Source of the DNA: Nitrospiraceae bacterium
GTDB lineage: Bacteria; Nitrospirota; Nitrospiria; Nitrospirales; Nitrospiraceae
Length of the DNA stretch: 30,960 bases
Reading direction: 5' to 3'
NCBI GenBank assembly: GCA_014534095.1
Contig: JACVSD010000008.1
Span: 1-30,960 of the forward strand
The notes beneath the pieces were generated by a model. The model did no database searches. It had not been told where the DNA came from and saw nothing but the letters and a program-made list of their open reading frames with translations. Positions 1-8,436 of the stretch are shown piece by piece (position 1 is the stretch's first letter; the number at the start of each line of letters is the position of its first letter). A program made the position numbers and the translations under genes.

Positions 1-50
1 CACTAGAACAGGCTCGGTCAGTTCGACACGTAAATGCATCCAACCTCGCG

Positions 51-290
51 CTACCCTGCATACTGGGTTGCGACACGAATGAGCACTTCAATGTCGAGTG
101 GTTTCTTCATGAAGCCTGCAATCTGATATGGCGGGCGCTCGGCGCCGACGGTGAGAACGACGACAGGAAGGTCCTTGATCGAAAAATCGCTCTCTAGCCC
201 CGGGAAGGAAAGTGCTGCCATCCATCACCGGCATATGTGATCGGCCCTGATCCTGCCCTGGTGTGCCCGACGATGATTGAAGCCGTTACC
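51..290 (-). pseudogene. Decayed response-regulator receiver domain
   Basis: On the minus strand one frame reads a phosphoacceptor-loop-like MPVMDG. A different frame then carries the rest of a receiver: DLPVVVLT, then FMKKPLDIEVLIRVA and a stop at 51-53. The KKP corresponds to the conserved receiver lysine-proline. The two parts are out of frame with each other, the segment between VVVLT and KKP is shorter than in the intact receiver next door, and no start or DD motif can be read upstream. I read this as a frameshifted and partly deleted receiver gene. It lies just downstream of an intact receiver on the same strand, so it may be a decayed paralogue of it. The upstream limit is approximate. 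Confidence 0.65.
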
Positions 291-328
291 GCTCTCGAAG
301 CAACTCACGAGGCGGGCTAGATTCTCTT

Positions 329-694
329 TCAAGCAGAAAAGCGTTCCACGATCCGTAATATTTCATCGATATCGACAGGTTTACTGACATACATTTGCGC
401 GCCGACTTTAAACTTCTTCGCTTCGATATACCCGTCGGCTGTCATGAGGACGACAGGGATCCATGCCACGCGGGGATCCTTTTCCTGCTCCTTACGAAAC
501 TCATAGCCATCCATCACAGGCATCATGAGGTCGAGCAGGATAAAGGAAGGAAGGTTGGATGTCCCACGCAAGTAATCGAGCGCGACTCGTCCGTTTGAGG
601 CCCACTCCACGACATGGCCCTCCCCTTCCAGAAGCTCGCGAAGGTTTCGGGCAATGTCTTCATCATCCTCGACGATCAATATACGCGCGCTCAC
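329..694 (-). CDS. Single-domain response regulator (CheY-like receiver)
   Basis: This 121-residue protein is one receiver domain and nothing more. The acidic pocket VEDDED lies at residues 8-13, the phosphorylated aspartate is in LLDLMMPVMDG (about residue 55), the conserved threonine is in VVLMTA, and the lysine is in SKPVD near residue 105. It has no DNA-binding or enzymatic output domain, so it probably acts by phosphorelay or protein contact. The start is GTG at 694, with AAGGAG a few bases upstream; that Shine-Dalgarno overlaps the TAA of the histidine kinase gene, which ends 8 bases before. The two genes are therefore probably co-translated and the kinase is the likely phosphodonor. 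Family assignment is firm; the partner is inferred from position. Confidence 0.93.
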   Translation of the reverse strand: MSARILIVEDDEDIARNLRELLEGEGHVVEWASNGRVALDYLRGTSNLPSFILLDLMMPVMDGYEFRKEQEKDPRVAWIPVVLMTADGYIEAKKFKVGAQMYVSKPVDIDEILRIVERFSA

Positions 695-702
695 TGCACT
701 CC

Positions 703-3153
703 TTAAACGGACACCACCGGCTTCAATGGAAGTTCCACCAAAAAGGTGGCGCCTTTCCCCAGTTCGCTCGCGACGGAGATTCGACCCCCATGGGAGTTTA
801 CGAGTTGTTTGACAATGTATAAGCCGAGGCCCAAGCCGGCGACGACACTCGAAGTCATGACTCGCTCAAAGAGTCCGAAGATTCGCTCTCGATCCTGAGG
901 GGCGATTCCAATCCCTTGATCTCGTATGGAGAGAAGAGCGGCGTCGCCTTGCGAGCGCACTTCAATCACAACTGGGCTGCCTGCTCCGTACTTGATGGCG
1001 TTCGTCAAAAGATTCGTCACAATCTGCTCCACTCGATGGCGATCCCAAGTTCCCGTCACTGGGCTTCCAGCTACAGTGACCACGCACCCAGCATCGTCTA
1101 TTGTGTCGGAAAAGCGATCAATCACCTCACGAACAAGCGAGCACAGATCGAACGGTTCAAGATTGAGCGACAGTTTTCCGGCTTCAATCCTGGAAATGTC
1201 GAGCATGTCTTCCACGAGTCGCAGAAGCCGACTGATCTGCTTCTCGTCGTCCGCGAAAAGCTTGGGAAGTCTTTCTGGGGCAAAACGCTCCACGTCACCT
1301 CTGTCTAGTGCCCGCTTTCGGATTTGCACCTGAAGCTTCAGCGAAGTAAGCGGAGTTTTCAGCTCATGAGACGCAATGGAGAGAAATCTTTCGCGGGTCC
1401 GGATGGCGTCCAACGATTTCTGGAACAGGTGGGCGTTATCGATGGCGATGGCAGCTTGAGCCGCCAGCCCTTTGACGAGGTCTTCCTCCCTGTCCTTGAA
1501 TACACCGACTTCCCGGTGGCCGAAGAAGAGCCCCCCCAACACCTCCTGCGACCGCGAAATGACGGGCACAGCCAGGTAGCTTTTCACCGGCAAGTGACCG
1601 TGCGGCATCCCCGAGTGCGGAGCATTCTTTCCATACCGCGGGTCTTTAGTAATGTCGTCACTGCGTACGACGCCACTTCCGTCGAACGTGGGTGCAAAAA
1701 TCTGAGTTTTTCGAGGCATCGGAAACTGCGCAAAGGCCTCCCGCGGCGCTCCCGAAAGTGCGTAGAGCGTATACGAATCTCCCTTCTCGTCGGTGAGATT
1801 ATAAAACAGCGCTCCGAACTGAGCGCCCGCCAGCCCAGTCGCCGTGTCGGTGATGGTTTTCACCAGCTTTTCCAAGTCCAGTTCAGCAGAGATGGCCTGC
1901 CCTAGTGTATTGAGGGTCGCGAGCGTCGATACCGACTGGGCGAGGGCCTCACGGGCACGCTTGAGGTCTTCGACGTCCGTGTTCGTGCCGAACCAACGCA
2001 CAATGTGTCCGTTTGCGTGGCGAATGGGATTGACGCGTGTCAAAAACATTCGGAACTCCCCGTTCGCTGCCCGGAGCGGAAACTCCATTTCAAACGGTTG
2101 TCCAGTTGCAATGGAACGCTTCCATCGCTCAAGCACCAGCGGAAGGACATTGGGATCATGGACGGTCTGCCAGCCCCAACCTTCCATCTGTTCGGGGGTG
2201 GTACCCGAATAGGAATACCAGACTTGGTTGTACCAAAAGATGTAACCGTCTGGGTTGGCCATCCAAGCCAGCTGCGGAATGGCATTGGCCAGGGTACGAA
2301 ACTCCGCTTCGCGGTCCCGGGTCGCTCGCTCGGCTTCCTTGTGCTTCGTAATGTCCCGGGCCACCTTCGAAGCGCCGATGATAGTGCCGGCTCTATCAAT
2401 GATGGGGGAGACGGTCAGGGAAATCTCGACCAGGGTGCCGTCCTTACGGCGCCGCATGGTTTCAAAGTGGTCAATTCGTTCGCCTCGGCGGATAGACCCC
2501 AGAATCGTCTCTTCCTCTTCCTGTCGTTCTTGCGGGATCAGGCGAAGAATTGATTGGCCGACCATCTCCTCTGCGGTGTAGCCGAACAACCGTTCGGCAC
2601 CGCGATTCCAACTGGTCACGATGCCATTCAATGTCTTGCTCACAATGGCATCATCCGACGACGAGACGATCGCCGCCATGTAGGCGTTCTGCTCTTCAGC
2701 TTCCCGGATTTCCGTGAGGTCCACTGCAAAGCATCGGCTATGGAGATAGACGCCGTTATCGAAGAGCACATTCGTATCCATCCGCACACGTCCAATAGAT
2801 CCATCTTTGCGCTTCAGGCGCATTTCGCATTGCCGAACCGGTTCACCCTTTCTCAGGCATCGGAGGAGTTCTTCCAAGGCCGGCTCCTCGGCATGAAACT
2901 CACTGATGTGGCGACCCACGTATTCCTCAGCTGAATATCCCACCATGGTGAGCTGCCATTGATTGGCCCACAGAATAGTTCCATCTGCGCGCAGCCACTG
3001 CATGCCTATGGAGGCGCTATCTGTGAACTCCCGAAAGAAGGCCAGATCACGTGCGAGCAGGCGGTGTTCGGCCAGCAAAGCATCATAGTCCTGCTTCAAC
3101 GTCTGAGACGCTGAAAGCAGATCTCGAGGGTGCCCGATAGGTTCCTCATGCAT
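703..3153 (-). CDS. Multi-PAS/GAF sensor histidine kinase
   Basis: This is an approximately 816-residue cytoplasmic sensor kinase; no membrane segment or signal peptide is visible. The domain order is: short N-terminal helix, three PAS domains (about residues 38-155, 156-275 and 285-405), a GAF domain (about 410-580), a HisKA dimerisation domain with the phosphorylated histidine in SIASHELKTPLTS (near 597), and a HATPase domain. The ATPase carries the N-box NLLTNAIKYG (near 715), DQGIGI (near 747) and GLGLGLYIVKQ (near 775). The ligand is unknown; soluble PAS/GAF kinases usually sense redox state, gases or small molecules. A GTG and an ATG are adjacent at the start; I prefer the ATG at 3153, which sits 6 bases from GAGGGG. 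It is followed by the single-domain receiver, forming a two-gene signalling operon. Confidence 0.93.
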   Translation of the reverse strand: MHEEPIGHPRDLLSASQTLKQDYDALLAEHRLLARDLAFFREFTDSASIGMQWLRADGTILWANQWQLTMVGYSAEEYVGRHISEFHAEEPALEELLRCLRKGEPVRQCEMRLKRKDGSIGRVRMDTNVLFDNGVYLHSRCFAVDLTEIREAEEQNAYMAAIVSSSDDAIVSKTLNGIVTSWNRGAERLFGYTAEEMVGQSILRLIPQERQEEEETILGSIRRGERIDHFETMRRRKDGTLVEISLTVSPIIDRAGTIIGASKVARDITKHKEAERATRDREAEFRTLANAIPQLAWMANPDGYIFWYNQVWYSYSGTTPEQMEGWGWQTVHDPNVLPLVLERWKRSIATGQPFEMEFPLRAANGEFRMFLTRVNPIRHANGHIVRWFGTNTDVEDLKRAREALAQSVSTLATLNTLGQAISAELDLEKLVKTITDTATGLAGAQFGALFYNLTDEKGDSYTLYALSGAPREAFAQFPMPRKTQIFAPTFDGSGVVRSDDITKDPRYGKNAPHSGMPHGHLPVKSYLAVPVISRSQEVLGGLFFGHREVGVFKDREEDLVKGLAAQAAIAIDNAHLFQKSLDAIRTRERFLSIASHELKTPLTSLKLQVQIRKRALDRGDVERFAPERLPKLFADDEKQISRLLRLVEDMLDISRIEAGKLSLNLEPFDLCSLVREVIDRFSDTIDDAGCVVTVAGSPVTGTWDRHRVEQIVTNLLTNAIKYGAGSPVVIEVRSQGDAALLSIRDQGIGIAPQDRERIFGLFERVMTSSVVAGLGLGLYIVKQLVNSHGGRISVASELGKGATFLVELPLKPVVSV

Positions 3154-3346
3154 CACAACCCCCTCACGTACGGCGCATCATGAGGATGCTAGTGGTCCAG
3201 TTATACTAGGGGTGGCCCTAGTCTGATAGATTGCAGAGCCGCTAACCTGTGCGGAGGCAAGAGTCTGCTGCGCCTTCCCGATGTGTAACGCGAGCCGGTG
3301 AGGACACGCTTGGAGGCCATGGATAGATAGAACCGCACGTGGCCGC

Positions 3347-4453
3347 CTAGTCGTGCTTGAACAGATCGCGATACCCGCTTGGCTGGCTTCGCCAATACTG
3401 TTTAGGCGCCTTCACGTGCGCCCCGAGGTGCGCCGCCGCATGCCAGGGCCAACGCGGGTCGTAGAGGATGGTTCGAGCCAGTGCGATCATGTCCGCATCG
3501 CCCGCGCTCACAATCGCCTCGGCCTGGTCGTAGCCCGTAATAAGGCCGACGGCCACGACCGGCAGCGACACAGCCTGCTTGACCGCACGGGCGAGCGGCA
3601 CCTGGTAGCCGGGACCAACCGGAATCTGCTGGCGCGGATCCAGGCCGCCGCTGCTGACATGAATCGCCGCACAGCCGCGAACCTCCAAAGCCTTCGCGAA
3701 CGCGATCGTCTGCTCGACGTCCCAGCCGCCGTCGATCCAGTCGGTACCCGAGACGCGAACCGTGACCGGCCTGTTGGCCGGGAAGGCGGCGCGGACGGCG
3801 TCGAAGACCTCGAGCGGAAACCGCATCCGATTGTGCAGGCCGCCGCCGTATTCGTCCCTGCGGTGATTAGACAGTGGCGAGAGGAATTCATGCAGGAGAT
3901 AGCCGTGCGCGGCGTGGATCTGCACTGCATCGACCCCGAGCCGCGCGGCGCGCCGGGCCGACGCGGCAAACGATTCGCGAATGGCGTTCATCCCAGTGCG
4001 ATCAAGAGCGATCGGGGGATGCTCGCCGGCGGCAAATGGGATAGCTGACGGCGCGACAGTCGGCCAGCCATACTTATGATCGGTCAGGAATTGCTTGCCT
4101 CCTTTCCATGGCACTTCAGTGGAGGCCTTCCGACCGGCATGGGCGAGTTGAATGGCAATCGGGATGTCCGACCAGCGGCGGACGCTTTCCAGCGTCCGTC
4201 GCATCGCGCCTTCAGTCACATCGTCCCAGAGTCCGACATCGGCGTAGGTGATCCGACCGGCCGGTTCAACCGCCGTCGCCTCGATGATCAGCACTGCCGC
4301 TCCAGACAAGGCCAGATGACCCAGATGGATCAGATGCCAATCCGTCATCCGACCATCGACCGCCGAATACTGACACATCGGTGCAATGACGATGCGGTTG
4401 TCGAGCCTCAGACCGCCGATCTCTATCGATTCAAAGAGCTTGGGGTCGGCCAT
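3347..4453 (-). CDS. NADH:flavin oxidoreductase / old yellow enzyme (YqjM/NamA-like)
   Basis: This is an FMN-dependent TIM-barrel reductase of about 368 residues, the usual length for the YqjM/xenobiotic-reductase branch. Visible family features are the N-terminal RIVIAPMCQYSA segment including the cysteine that tunes the flavin in YqjM, DWHLIHLG, the catalytic-site HAAHGYLLHEFLSP, and the C-terminal flavin phosphate-binding region VVAVGLI followed by ADMIALART. Members reduce activated C=C bonds of enones, nitroaromatics or nitrate esters with NAD(P)H; the substrate here cannot be named. An upstream in-frame start exists at 4510, but I choose ATG 4453 because the family's conserved N-terminus begins there. 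It is divergent from an AraC regulator (start 4831), which may control it. Confidence 0.92.
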   Translation of the reverse strand: MADPKLFESIEIGGLRLDNRIVIAPMCQYSAVDGRMTDWHLIHLGHLALSGAAVLIIEATAVEPAGRITYADVGLWDDVTEGAMRRTLESVRRWSDIPIAIQLAHAGRKASTEVPWKGGKQFLTDHKYGWPTVAPSAIPFAAGEHPPIALDRTGMNAIRESFAASARRAARLGVDAVQIHAAHGYLLHEFLSPLSNHRRDEYGGGLHNRMRFPLEVFDAVRAAFPANRPVTVRVSGTDWIDGGWDVEQTIAFAKALEVRGCAAIHVSSGGLDPRQQIPVGPGYQVPLARAVKQAVSLPVVAVGLITGYDQAEAIVSAGDADMIALARTILYDPRWPWHAAAHLGAHVKAPKQYWRSQPSGYRDLFKHD

Positions 4454-4830
4454 GATGGCTTCTCTTATCAGGTACTCTAGGAAGAAGAAAAGAGACCACC
4501 CGACTATCACCGCTCTGTTGCCACCCAGTCACGCCCTCCGTCGATGCGGCTGCGTCCAGAACGAGCCCAGCCTTTTTAGACCCCCGGCCTCCAGACGCAA
4601 GGGTGAAACATACAGGCGGTCCTCGTCAGCCAGCGCGGCCTTATTCAATACCGTGTTCACCCTGTGGGCCGGTGCCCCGCTGCTATCCCAGCTCGCACGC
4701 TAGGAGACCGGCCGTCCCGTGCCGTATCGGAGCGTCTGGCTCTCGTAGCCGCAGGAATGCTAAGCTGCGGGTCATCTAGCGCACGTCCGGTTTGTCGACC
4801 GACGGTCGGTCTCTCGACGAGGAGCCCCGC
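4454..4830. promoter_or_regulatory. Divergent intergenic region between OYE and AraC genes
   Basis: About 377 bases separate the two divergent starts. Short frames cross it on both strands, but none has a ribosome-binding site or recognisable protein, so I treat it as regulatory. It contains a perfect 6-base inverted repeat with a single central base, CGACCG-A-CGGTCG, at 4796-4808, only 22 bases upstream of the AraC start. This is a possible autoregulatory operator. I could not identify a convincing -35/-10 pair. Confidence 0.4.
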
Positions 4831-5886
4831 ATGGATGTGCTCTCCGAGGTGCTGAGGGCTGTGAAGCTCGACGGCGCCGTGTTCTTTAACGGCGAATTCG
4901 CTGCGCCCTGGTGCGCCCGCGAGCCGGATTCCTGCGCCATGGCCGCCTATCTCTCCGTCCAGTCCAAACACGTGATCATCTTTCACCTCGTCACGGAAGG
5001 CACTGGGTACGTCCGCCTTGAGGAGGACGCTCGTCCGGTCCCCTTCATCCCAGGCGACATTCTCGTGCTACCCCACGGCCATGCGCATGTGATGGGGAAC
5101 GGCCCTCCGGTCACCCCGATGGAGAGCGCCAAGCACCTGCCTCGTATCCTGTCCGAAGGGCTGAGGCTCTATCGATTCGGCGAAGGCGGCGACGTGACGA
5201 AGCTCATCTGCGGCTATATGACGTGCGATCCGGAACTCAGCCGGATGCTCCTGGCCGGACTGCCGGGAATCATCAAGATCAATATACGAGACCACCAATC
5301 AGGGCGATGGTTGGAGGACACGCTGCGCTATTCGGTCGATCAGGCCGAAGCGTCCGGGCCGGGCGGCGCGGCGGTCGTCGCAAAGTTGTCGGAAGCGTTG
5401 TTCGTGGAAACGTTGCGGCGGTACATTGCGTCGTTGCCGCCGGCGCAGACCGGCTGGCTCGCCGGCGTACGCGACCCGGACGTCGGAAAGGCGTTGGCGC
5501 TCCTCCATCGCGAGCCGGCTCAGCCCTGGACCATCGCCTCGCTCGCCAGCGAAGTGGCATTATCCCGCTCCGTGCTCGCCGAGCGATTCCGTCATTATCT
5601 GGCAGAGACGCCGATCGGCTACCTCACCCGTTGGCGCATGCACCTGGCCGCGCAACTGTTGCGGTCCACATCAAAGAGTGTGGCCGAAGTGGCCGGCGAC
5701 GTCGGATACGAATCCGAACCTTCTTTTAACCGGGCCTTCAAACGGGCGTTCGGCCTCCCCCCGGCCAGATTCCGCAGCCAAGGAAAGCCGCGCCACGCCC
5801 TGTCCGTCGATGCCGGCGCCCTGAATGGCCGGATGAAAACACGCACCGTCCGGAACGACGTGACGGCACCCGCCGATCGGTGCTGA
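4831..5886 (+). CDS. AraC-family transcriptional regulator with cupin domain
   Basis: This approximately 351-residue activator-type regulator has an N-terminal cupin-like sensor domain (about residues 1-190; VIIFHLVTEGTGYV and FIPGDILVLPHGHAH are the typical strands). Its C-terminal double helix-turn-helix domain covers about 235-335. The second HTH carries the AraC signature: SVAEVAGDVGYES followed by FNRAFKRAFGLPPARFR. The sequence resembles AraC members adjacent to oxidoreductases and sensing aldehydes or xenobiotics; the ligand here is unknown. I choose ATG 4831 over an upstream start at 4792 because GAGGAG lies 6 bases before it. It is divergent from the old yellow enzyme gene, its most likely target. 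Confidence 0.9.
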   Translation: MDVLSEVLRAVKLDGAVFFNGEFAAPWCAREPDSCAMAAYLSVQSKHVIIFHLVTEGTGYVRLEEDARPVPFIPGDILVLPHGHAHVMGNGPPVTPMESAKHLPRILSEGLRLYRFGEGGDVTKLICGYMTCDPELSRMLLAGLPGIIKINIRDHQSGRWLEDTLRYSVDQAEASGPGGAAVVAKLSEALFVETLRRYIASLPPAQTGWLAGVRDPDVGKALALLHREPAQPWTIASLASEVALSRSVLAERFRHYLAETPIGYLTRWRMHLAAQLLRSTSKSVAEVAGDVGYESEPSFNRAFKRAFGLPPARFRSQGKPRHALSVDAGALNGRMKTRTVRNDVTAPADRC

Positions 5887-5917
5887 TCCATCTAGCCTGG
5901 CTACGAAAGGACTGACC

Positions 5918-6142
5918 ATGACATGCGCGAAGTGCACAGGATCGGGCCGCCCACCATTATCGCAATCCCGCGTCGAGGTCTGCGATGCCTGCGGAGGAAC
6001 GGGACAGCTCCCCGACCCGCCACGCATGGAAGACGCACCACCAACCAGTGACAGAGGATTGGAAACGACAAAGGGTCCGCATGAAATCCAAGAAACCTCG
6101 GGCCATTCGGATGATCCTCTGGGCAACGACGGTGGACATTAG
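5918..6142 (+). CDS. Small protein with two DnaJ-like CxxCxGxG zinc motifs
   Basis: This 74-residue protein starts at ATG 5918 with GAAAGG about 8 bases upstream. Residues 3-10 (CAKCTGSG) and 23-30 (CDACGGTG) are two CxxCxGxG repeats, exactly the half-sites that together bind one zinc in the DnaJ cysteine-rich domain. There is no J domain, and the C-terminal 40 residues are polar and probably disordered. In DnaJ this module binds unfolded substrate and has thiol-disulfide activity; whether this stand-alone version does the same is unknown. It follows the AraC gene by 31 bases on the same strand and could be co-transcribed with it. Confidence 0.72.
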   Translation: MTCAKCTGSGRPPLSQSRVEVCDACGGTGQLPDPPRMEDAPPTSDRGLETTKGPHEIQETSGHSDDPLGNDGGH

Positions 6143-6268
6143 TCCCAGGGTCTTCATGAAGAATCGCCGCCGGCTGGCTGACACGTCTGAGGTCGTCACT
6201 GTACGGACGGGCAACACTGTAGGTTGACGCTCAAATGGCAGGAGGACCGGACGTCTCCAGCAACTGAA

Positions 6269-6898
6269 TCAAGAGGATCCGGTCTTGATCATTTTTTCAG
6301 GATAGAAATACTTCTCGAACACGGCGCGGCCCTTCTTGTAGTCCTGGTCCGTTGCATACTTGAGCCGGTACGTGAAGCGACAATTTCGGTCCTTCTCGTA
6401 CTGGTAGACGTCTTGAAGGAACGACACAATTTCCTCAAGATCCGAAGTCTGATCCCCCTGCGTGAAGCTCACTGCCAAGTCGGCAGGAACTTCTCCAATG
6501 ACCGCCACGGTCTCCTCGCCATGTTGAACGCTCGCTTCGATCAGCGTATTACCGTTCTTCCGACACAAGGCATACCCGCGTTTTAGGTTCTCAACGGCTT
6601 CTTGAAGGCCTTCTTTCGACGGTGCTTTGGCGCCCACCATGACCTTCAATTCATTTAGGATGAGCGACATCTCCTTGACCTGCTGTTCCAAGTGACTGTT
6701 CTTCTCGGTGGCCGCATCGAGTCTGGCTTGCAGACCGACGTCTCCATCTTCCGATCTCTCCAGGGTTCCCTGCGTCTCTGGGGCCCGGCCCGCCCCGCTA
6801 TCGGTCACATAGACCATCGTCGCGGCAAAGCAGAGTAGGAGCATCACTTCGACAAGCGACAAGCCAAGCGCCCAACCTGATCGCGACTCACCTTCCAT
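6269..6898 (-). CDS. Membrane-anchored coiled-coil protein, ExbD/ZorB-like partner
   Basis: This 209-residue protein has one N-terminal membrane segment (about residues 10-32) with a glutamate at position 17 near its start (LSLVEVMLLL). That matches the place where MotB, ExbD and ZorB carry their proton-binding aspartate. A coiled coil follows at about 50-95. The C-terminal domain (about 115-205) has a cysteine near 130 and the segment NCRFTYRLKYATDQDYKKG followed by FEKYFYP. The topology suggests the C-terminal part lies in the periplasm. I see no OmpA-type peptidoglycan-binding motif. Its start overlaps the end of the upstream partner gene by 11 bases, with AAGGAG inside that gene, so translation is probably coupled. 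Function is unknown; the motor-like role is inferred from topology and pairing. Confidence 0.72.
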   Translation of the reverse strand: MEGESRSGWALGLSLVEVMLLLCFAATMVYVTDSGAGRAPETQGTLERSEDGDVGLQARLDAATEKNSHLEQQVKEMSLILNELKVMVGAKAPSKEGLQEAVENLKRGYALCRKNGNTLIEASVQHGEETVAVIGEVPADLAVSFTQGDQTSDLEEIVSFLQDVYQYEKDRNCRFTYRLKYATDQDYKKGRAVFEKYFYPEKMIKTGSS

Positions 6899-8135
6899 CG
6901 ATGGCAGGCTCCTTGGTCATGCTCTCCTTCAAGAACGACACGACGCCGCGCATGGCGGATTCAATCGCTTTACTGGAATCGAGAGTCGATTGTACGGCCT
7001 TTTGCACGTTCACGAGTCCGTCACGGACATCGGCACCGAGCGAGTATGACGACACGTCTCTCAGTTCGGCTTCCAGTGTCGACAACTGCGTCGAGACACT
7101 CGCAAATGCCGACCGCAAGGATTGCATGCTTATGAGCTGGCTCTCGAGTTCTGTACGACTCGTCTCCAGCGCCGTCGCCATGTTGGCCACTTCTTCGGCC
7201 CTCCCGCGTATCGTATGGGACAACTCATCCACGGCGCTTCCCATTCGCTGCGCGACGTCCGAGCCGTACAGCGATTCTCCAAACCGGGTCACCGTGTCCG
7301 CCGCATGCGCCAGACTCTGCGTGAGTTGTTGGACGGCCTGTTCAACGTCTTCTTCTCGCTTCCCTAAGGCCGCGATCACCTTGGCCACTTCCGCCGTCAA
7401 CATTTCCTCGGGGATCTGCATCGCCGAGAGCCGCCCCAGAACCTCCTTGAGCGAAGATTCCAAGCCTGCGCTCATGGCCGTCGCCATCGTTCGGTGTTGG
7501 TCAGCGAGCTTGTCCCGAACATCGTCGAGCGACCGCAGCAGACCCTGGAATGTGCCGCCGAGCTCGCTCGCCGCACGCTGCCTGAAGGACGTGATGTCCG
7601 TCGTCGCGTCCTTGATCTGTTGATTGAGAGCTTCAACCCCCCGGTCAATCGTCTCTTGCGCATAGACCAGCCGATCGGGAAGCATCTCTTGGAATTGGAT
7701 GACCAAGAGTCGAAGAAGCATTCCCGCAAAAGTCGACACCAGCGCATAACCGAATGTCGTGAGCACGGCATCGGCCGTCAATCTCGGAGCTGGCCACACG
7801 ACGAACGTCGCAATCAGGGCAAAGACGGCCCAGAGGAAACCCATGTAGTACAGGGAGTCGGCAAATTGGACGGTGTTCTTGTTTGTCAGGAACGAGCCAT
7901 ATGCGGCATACCCGATGAGCAATGCCACGAGTCCTCCCATGGTCCAGGCTTGCGAACATTGCAACATGATCGAATAGACGAGGGCGACAATGCCCACCGC
8001 AGTCACGGACAACCAAGCCGCGCCAAGCTTCATACGAGCCGGCATTGCAGAAGGATCGTTGGACAACTGACTTTCTTCAGCTTCTTCACGCCCGGACACG
8101 TGCCGATCGAACGGTATCGTTTGAGGCCGAAGCAT
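6888..8135 (-). CDS. Four-helix membrane protein with long coiled-coil tail, ExbB/ZorA-like
   Basis: About 415 residues. There are four predicted membrane segments in the first 150 residues. The fourth contains TFGYALVSTFAGMLLRLL, which resembles the pore-lining ALxTTxxGLxxA pattern of MotA/TolQ/ExbB/ZorA proteins, and FADSLYYMGFL precedes the third. From about residue 160 to 405 it is nearly all amphipathic helix, a cytoplasmic coiled-coil tail like that of ZorA. I choose ATG 8135 because AAGGAGG lies 6 bases upstream; an ATG at 8168 has no such site. It overlaps the next gene, a single-pass protein, giving an ExbB/ExbD-like two-component unit. No ZorC, ZorD or ZorE-like gene is adjacent, so it is not a standard Zorya locus. 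Homology to proton channels is suggested by pattern, not proved. Confidence 0.72.
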   Translation of the reverse strand: MLRPQTIPFDRHVSGREEAEESQLSNDPSAMPARMKLGAAWLSVTAVGIVALVYSIMLQCSQAWTMGGLVALLIGYAAYGSFLTNKNTVQFADSLYYMGFLWAVFALIATFVVWPAPRLTADAVLTTFGYALVSTFAGMLLRLLVIQFQEMLPDRLVYAQETIDRGVEALNQQIKDATTDITSFRQRAASELGGTFQGLLRSLDDVRDKLADQHRTMATAMSAGLESSLKEVLGRLSAMQIPEEMLTAEVAKVIAALGKREEDVEQAVQQLTQSLAHAADTVTRFGESLYGSDVAQRMGSAVDELSHTIRGRAEEVANMATALETSRTELESQLISMQSLRSAFASVSTQLSTLEAELRDVSSYSLGADVRDGLVNVQKAVQSTLDSSKAIESAMRGVVSFLKESMTKEPAIDGR

Positions 8136-8436
8136 AGCGCCCTCCTTGGTCAGGCCGGGATCCCGCATTCATCTTGCGATCTGGCGGCTCCTCCAATAAC
8201 TGGGGACACCCCTAGCTGGGACGTTCACCCGGGAGTTTATCCGTACTTGGGACTTGCACCCAAGCCTGTCACTGGTAGGCCGAGTCAGGTGCGGTCTTGC
8301 ACTCAATGGGTTGTTTCATCCTGGATCCGGATTGAATATTCACATTGCTTGAGCGCAGATTGCAAAGCAGCGGAAGGACGACATCCCTGACCAATCAGTT
8401 TTTGTCGTGACCGATGTATCAGGCTGGGAGCCGCCG
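8136..8436. other. Intergenic region, divergent promoters expected
   Basis: About 300 bases lie between the membrane/coiled-coil operon (minus) and the DedA gene (plus). I see no supportable gene. A 6-base inverted repeat CTTGGG/CCCAAG with a 7-base spacer lies at 8246-8264. No clear -35/-10 pair stands out. Confidence 0.3.

Noticed and set aside
4657..4986. Minus-strand ORF of 109 residues across the OYE/AraC intergenic region
   Set aside because: It overlaps the AraC gene start antisense, has no ribosome-binding site and no recognisable domain; the composition reads as a shadow frame.
6081..6227. Plus-strand ORF beginning with a Lys-rich start (MKSKKPRAIRMIL)
   Set aside because: It overlaps the zinc-motif gene and codes no recognised protein; an AAAGGG precedes it but codon content looks random.
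6888..8135. Reading the membrane/coiled-coil pair as a complete Zorya defence system
   Set aside because: No ZorC, ZorD or ZorE homologue lies nearby and ZorB's OmpA-like domain is absent, so only a ZorA/ExbB-like resemblance is claimed.
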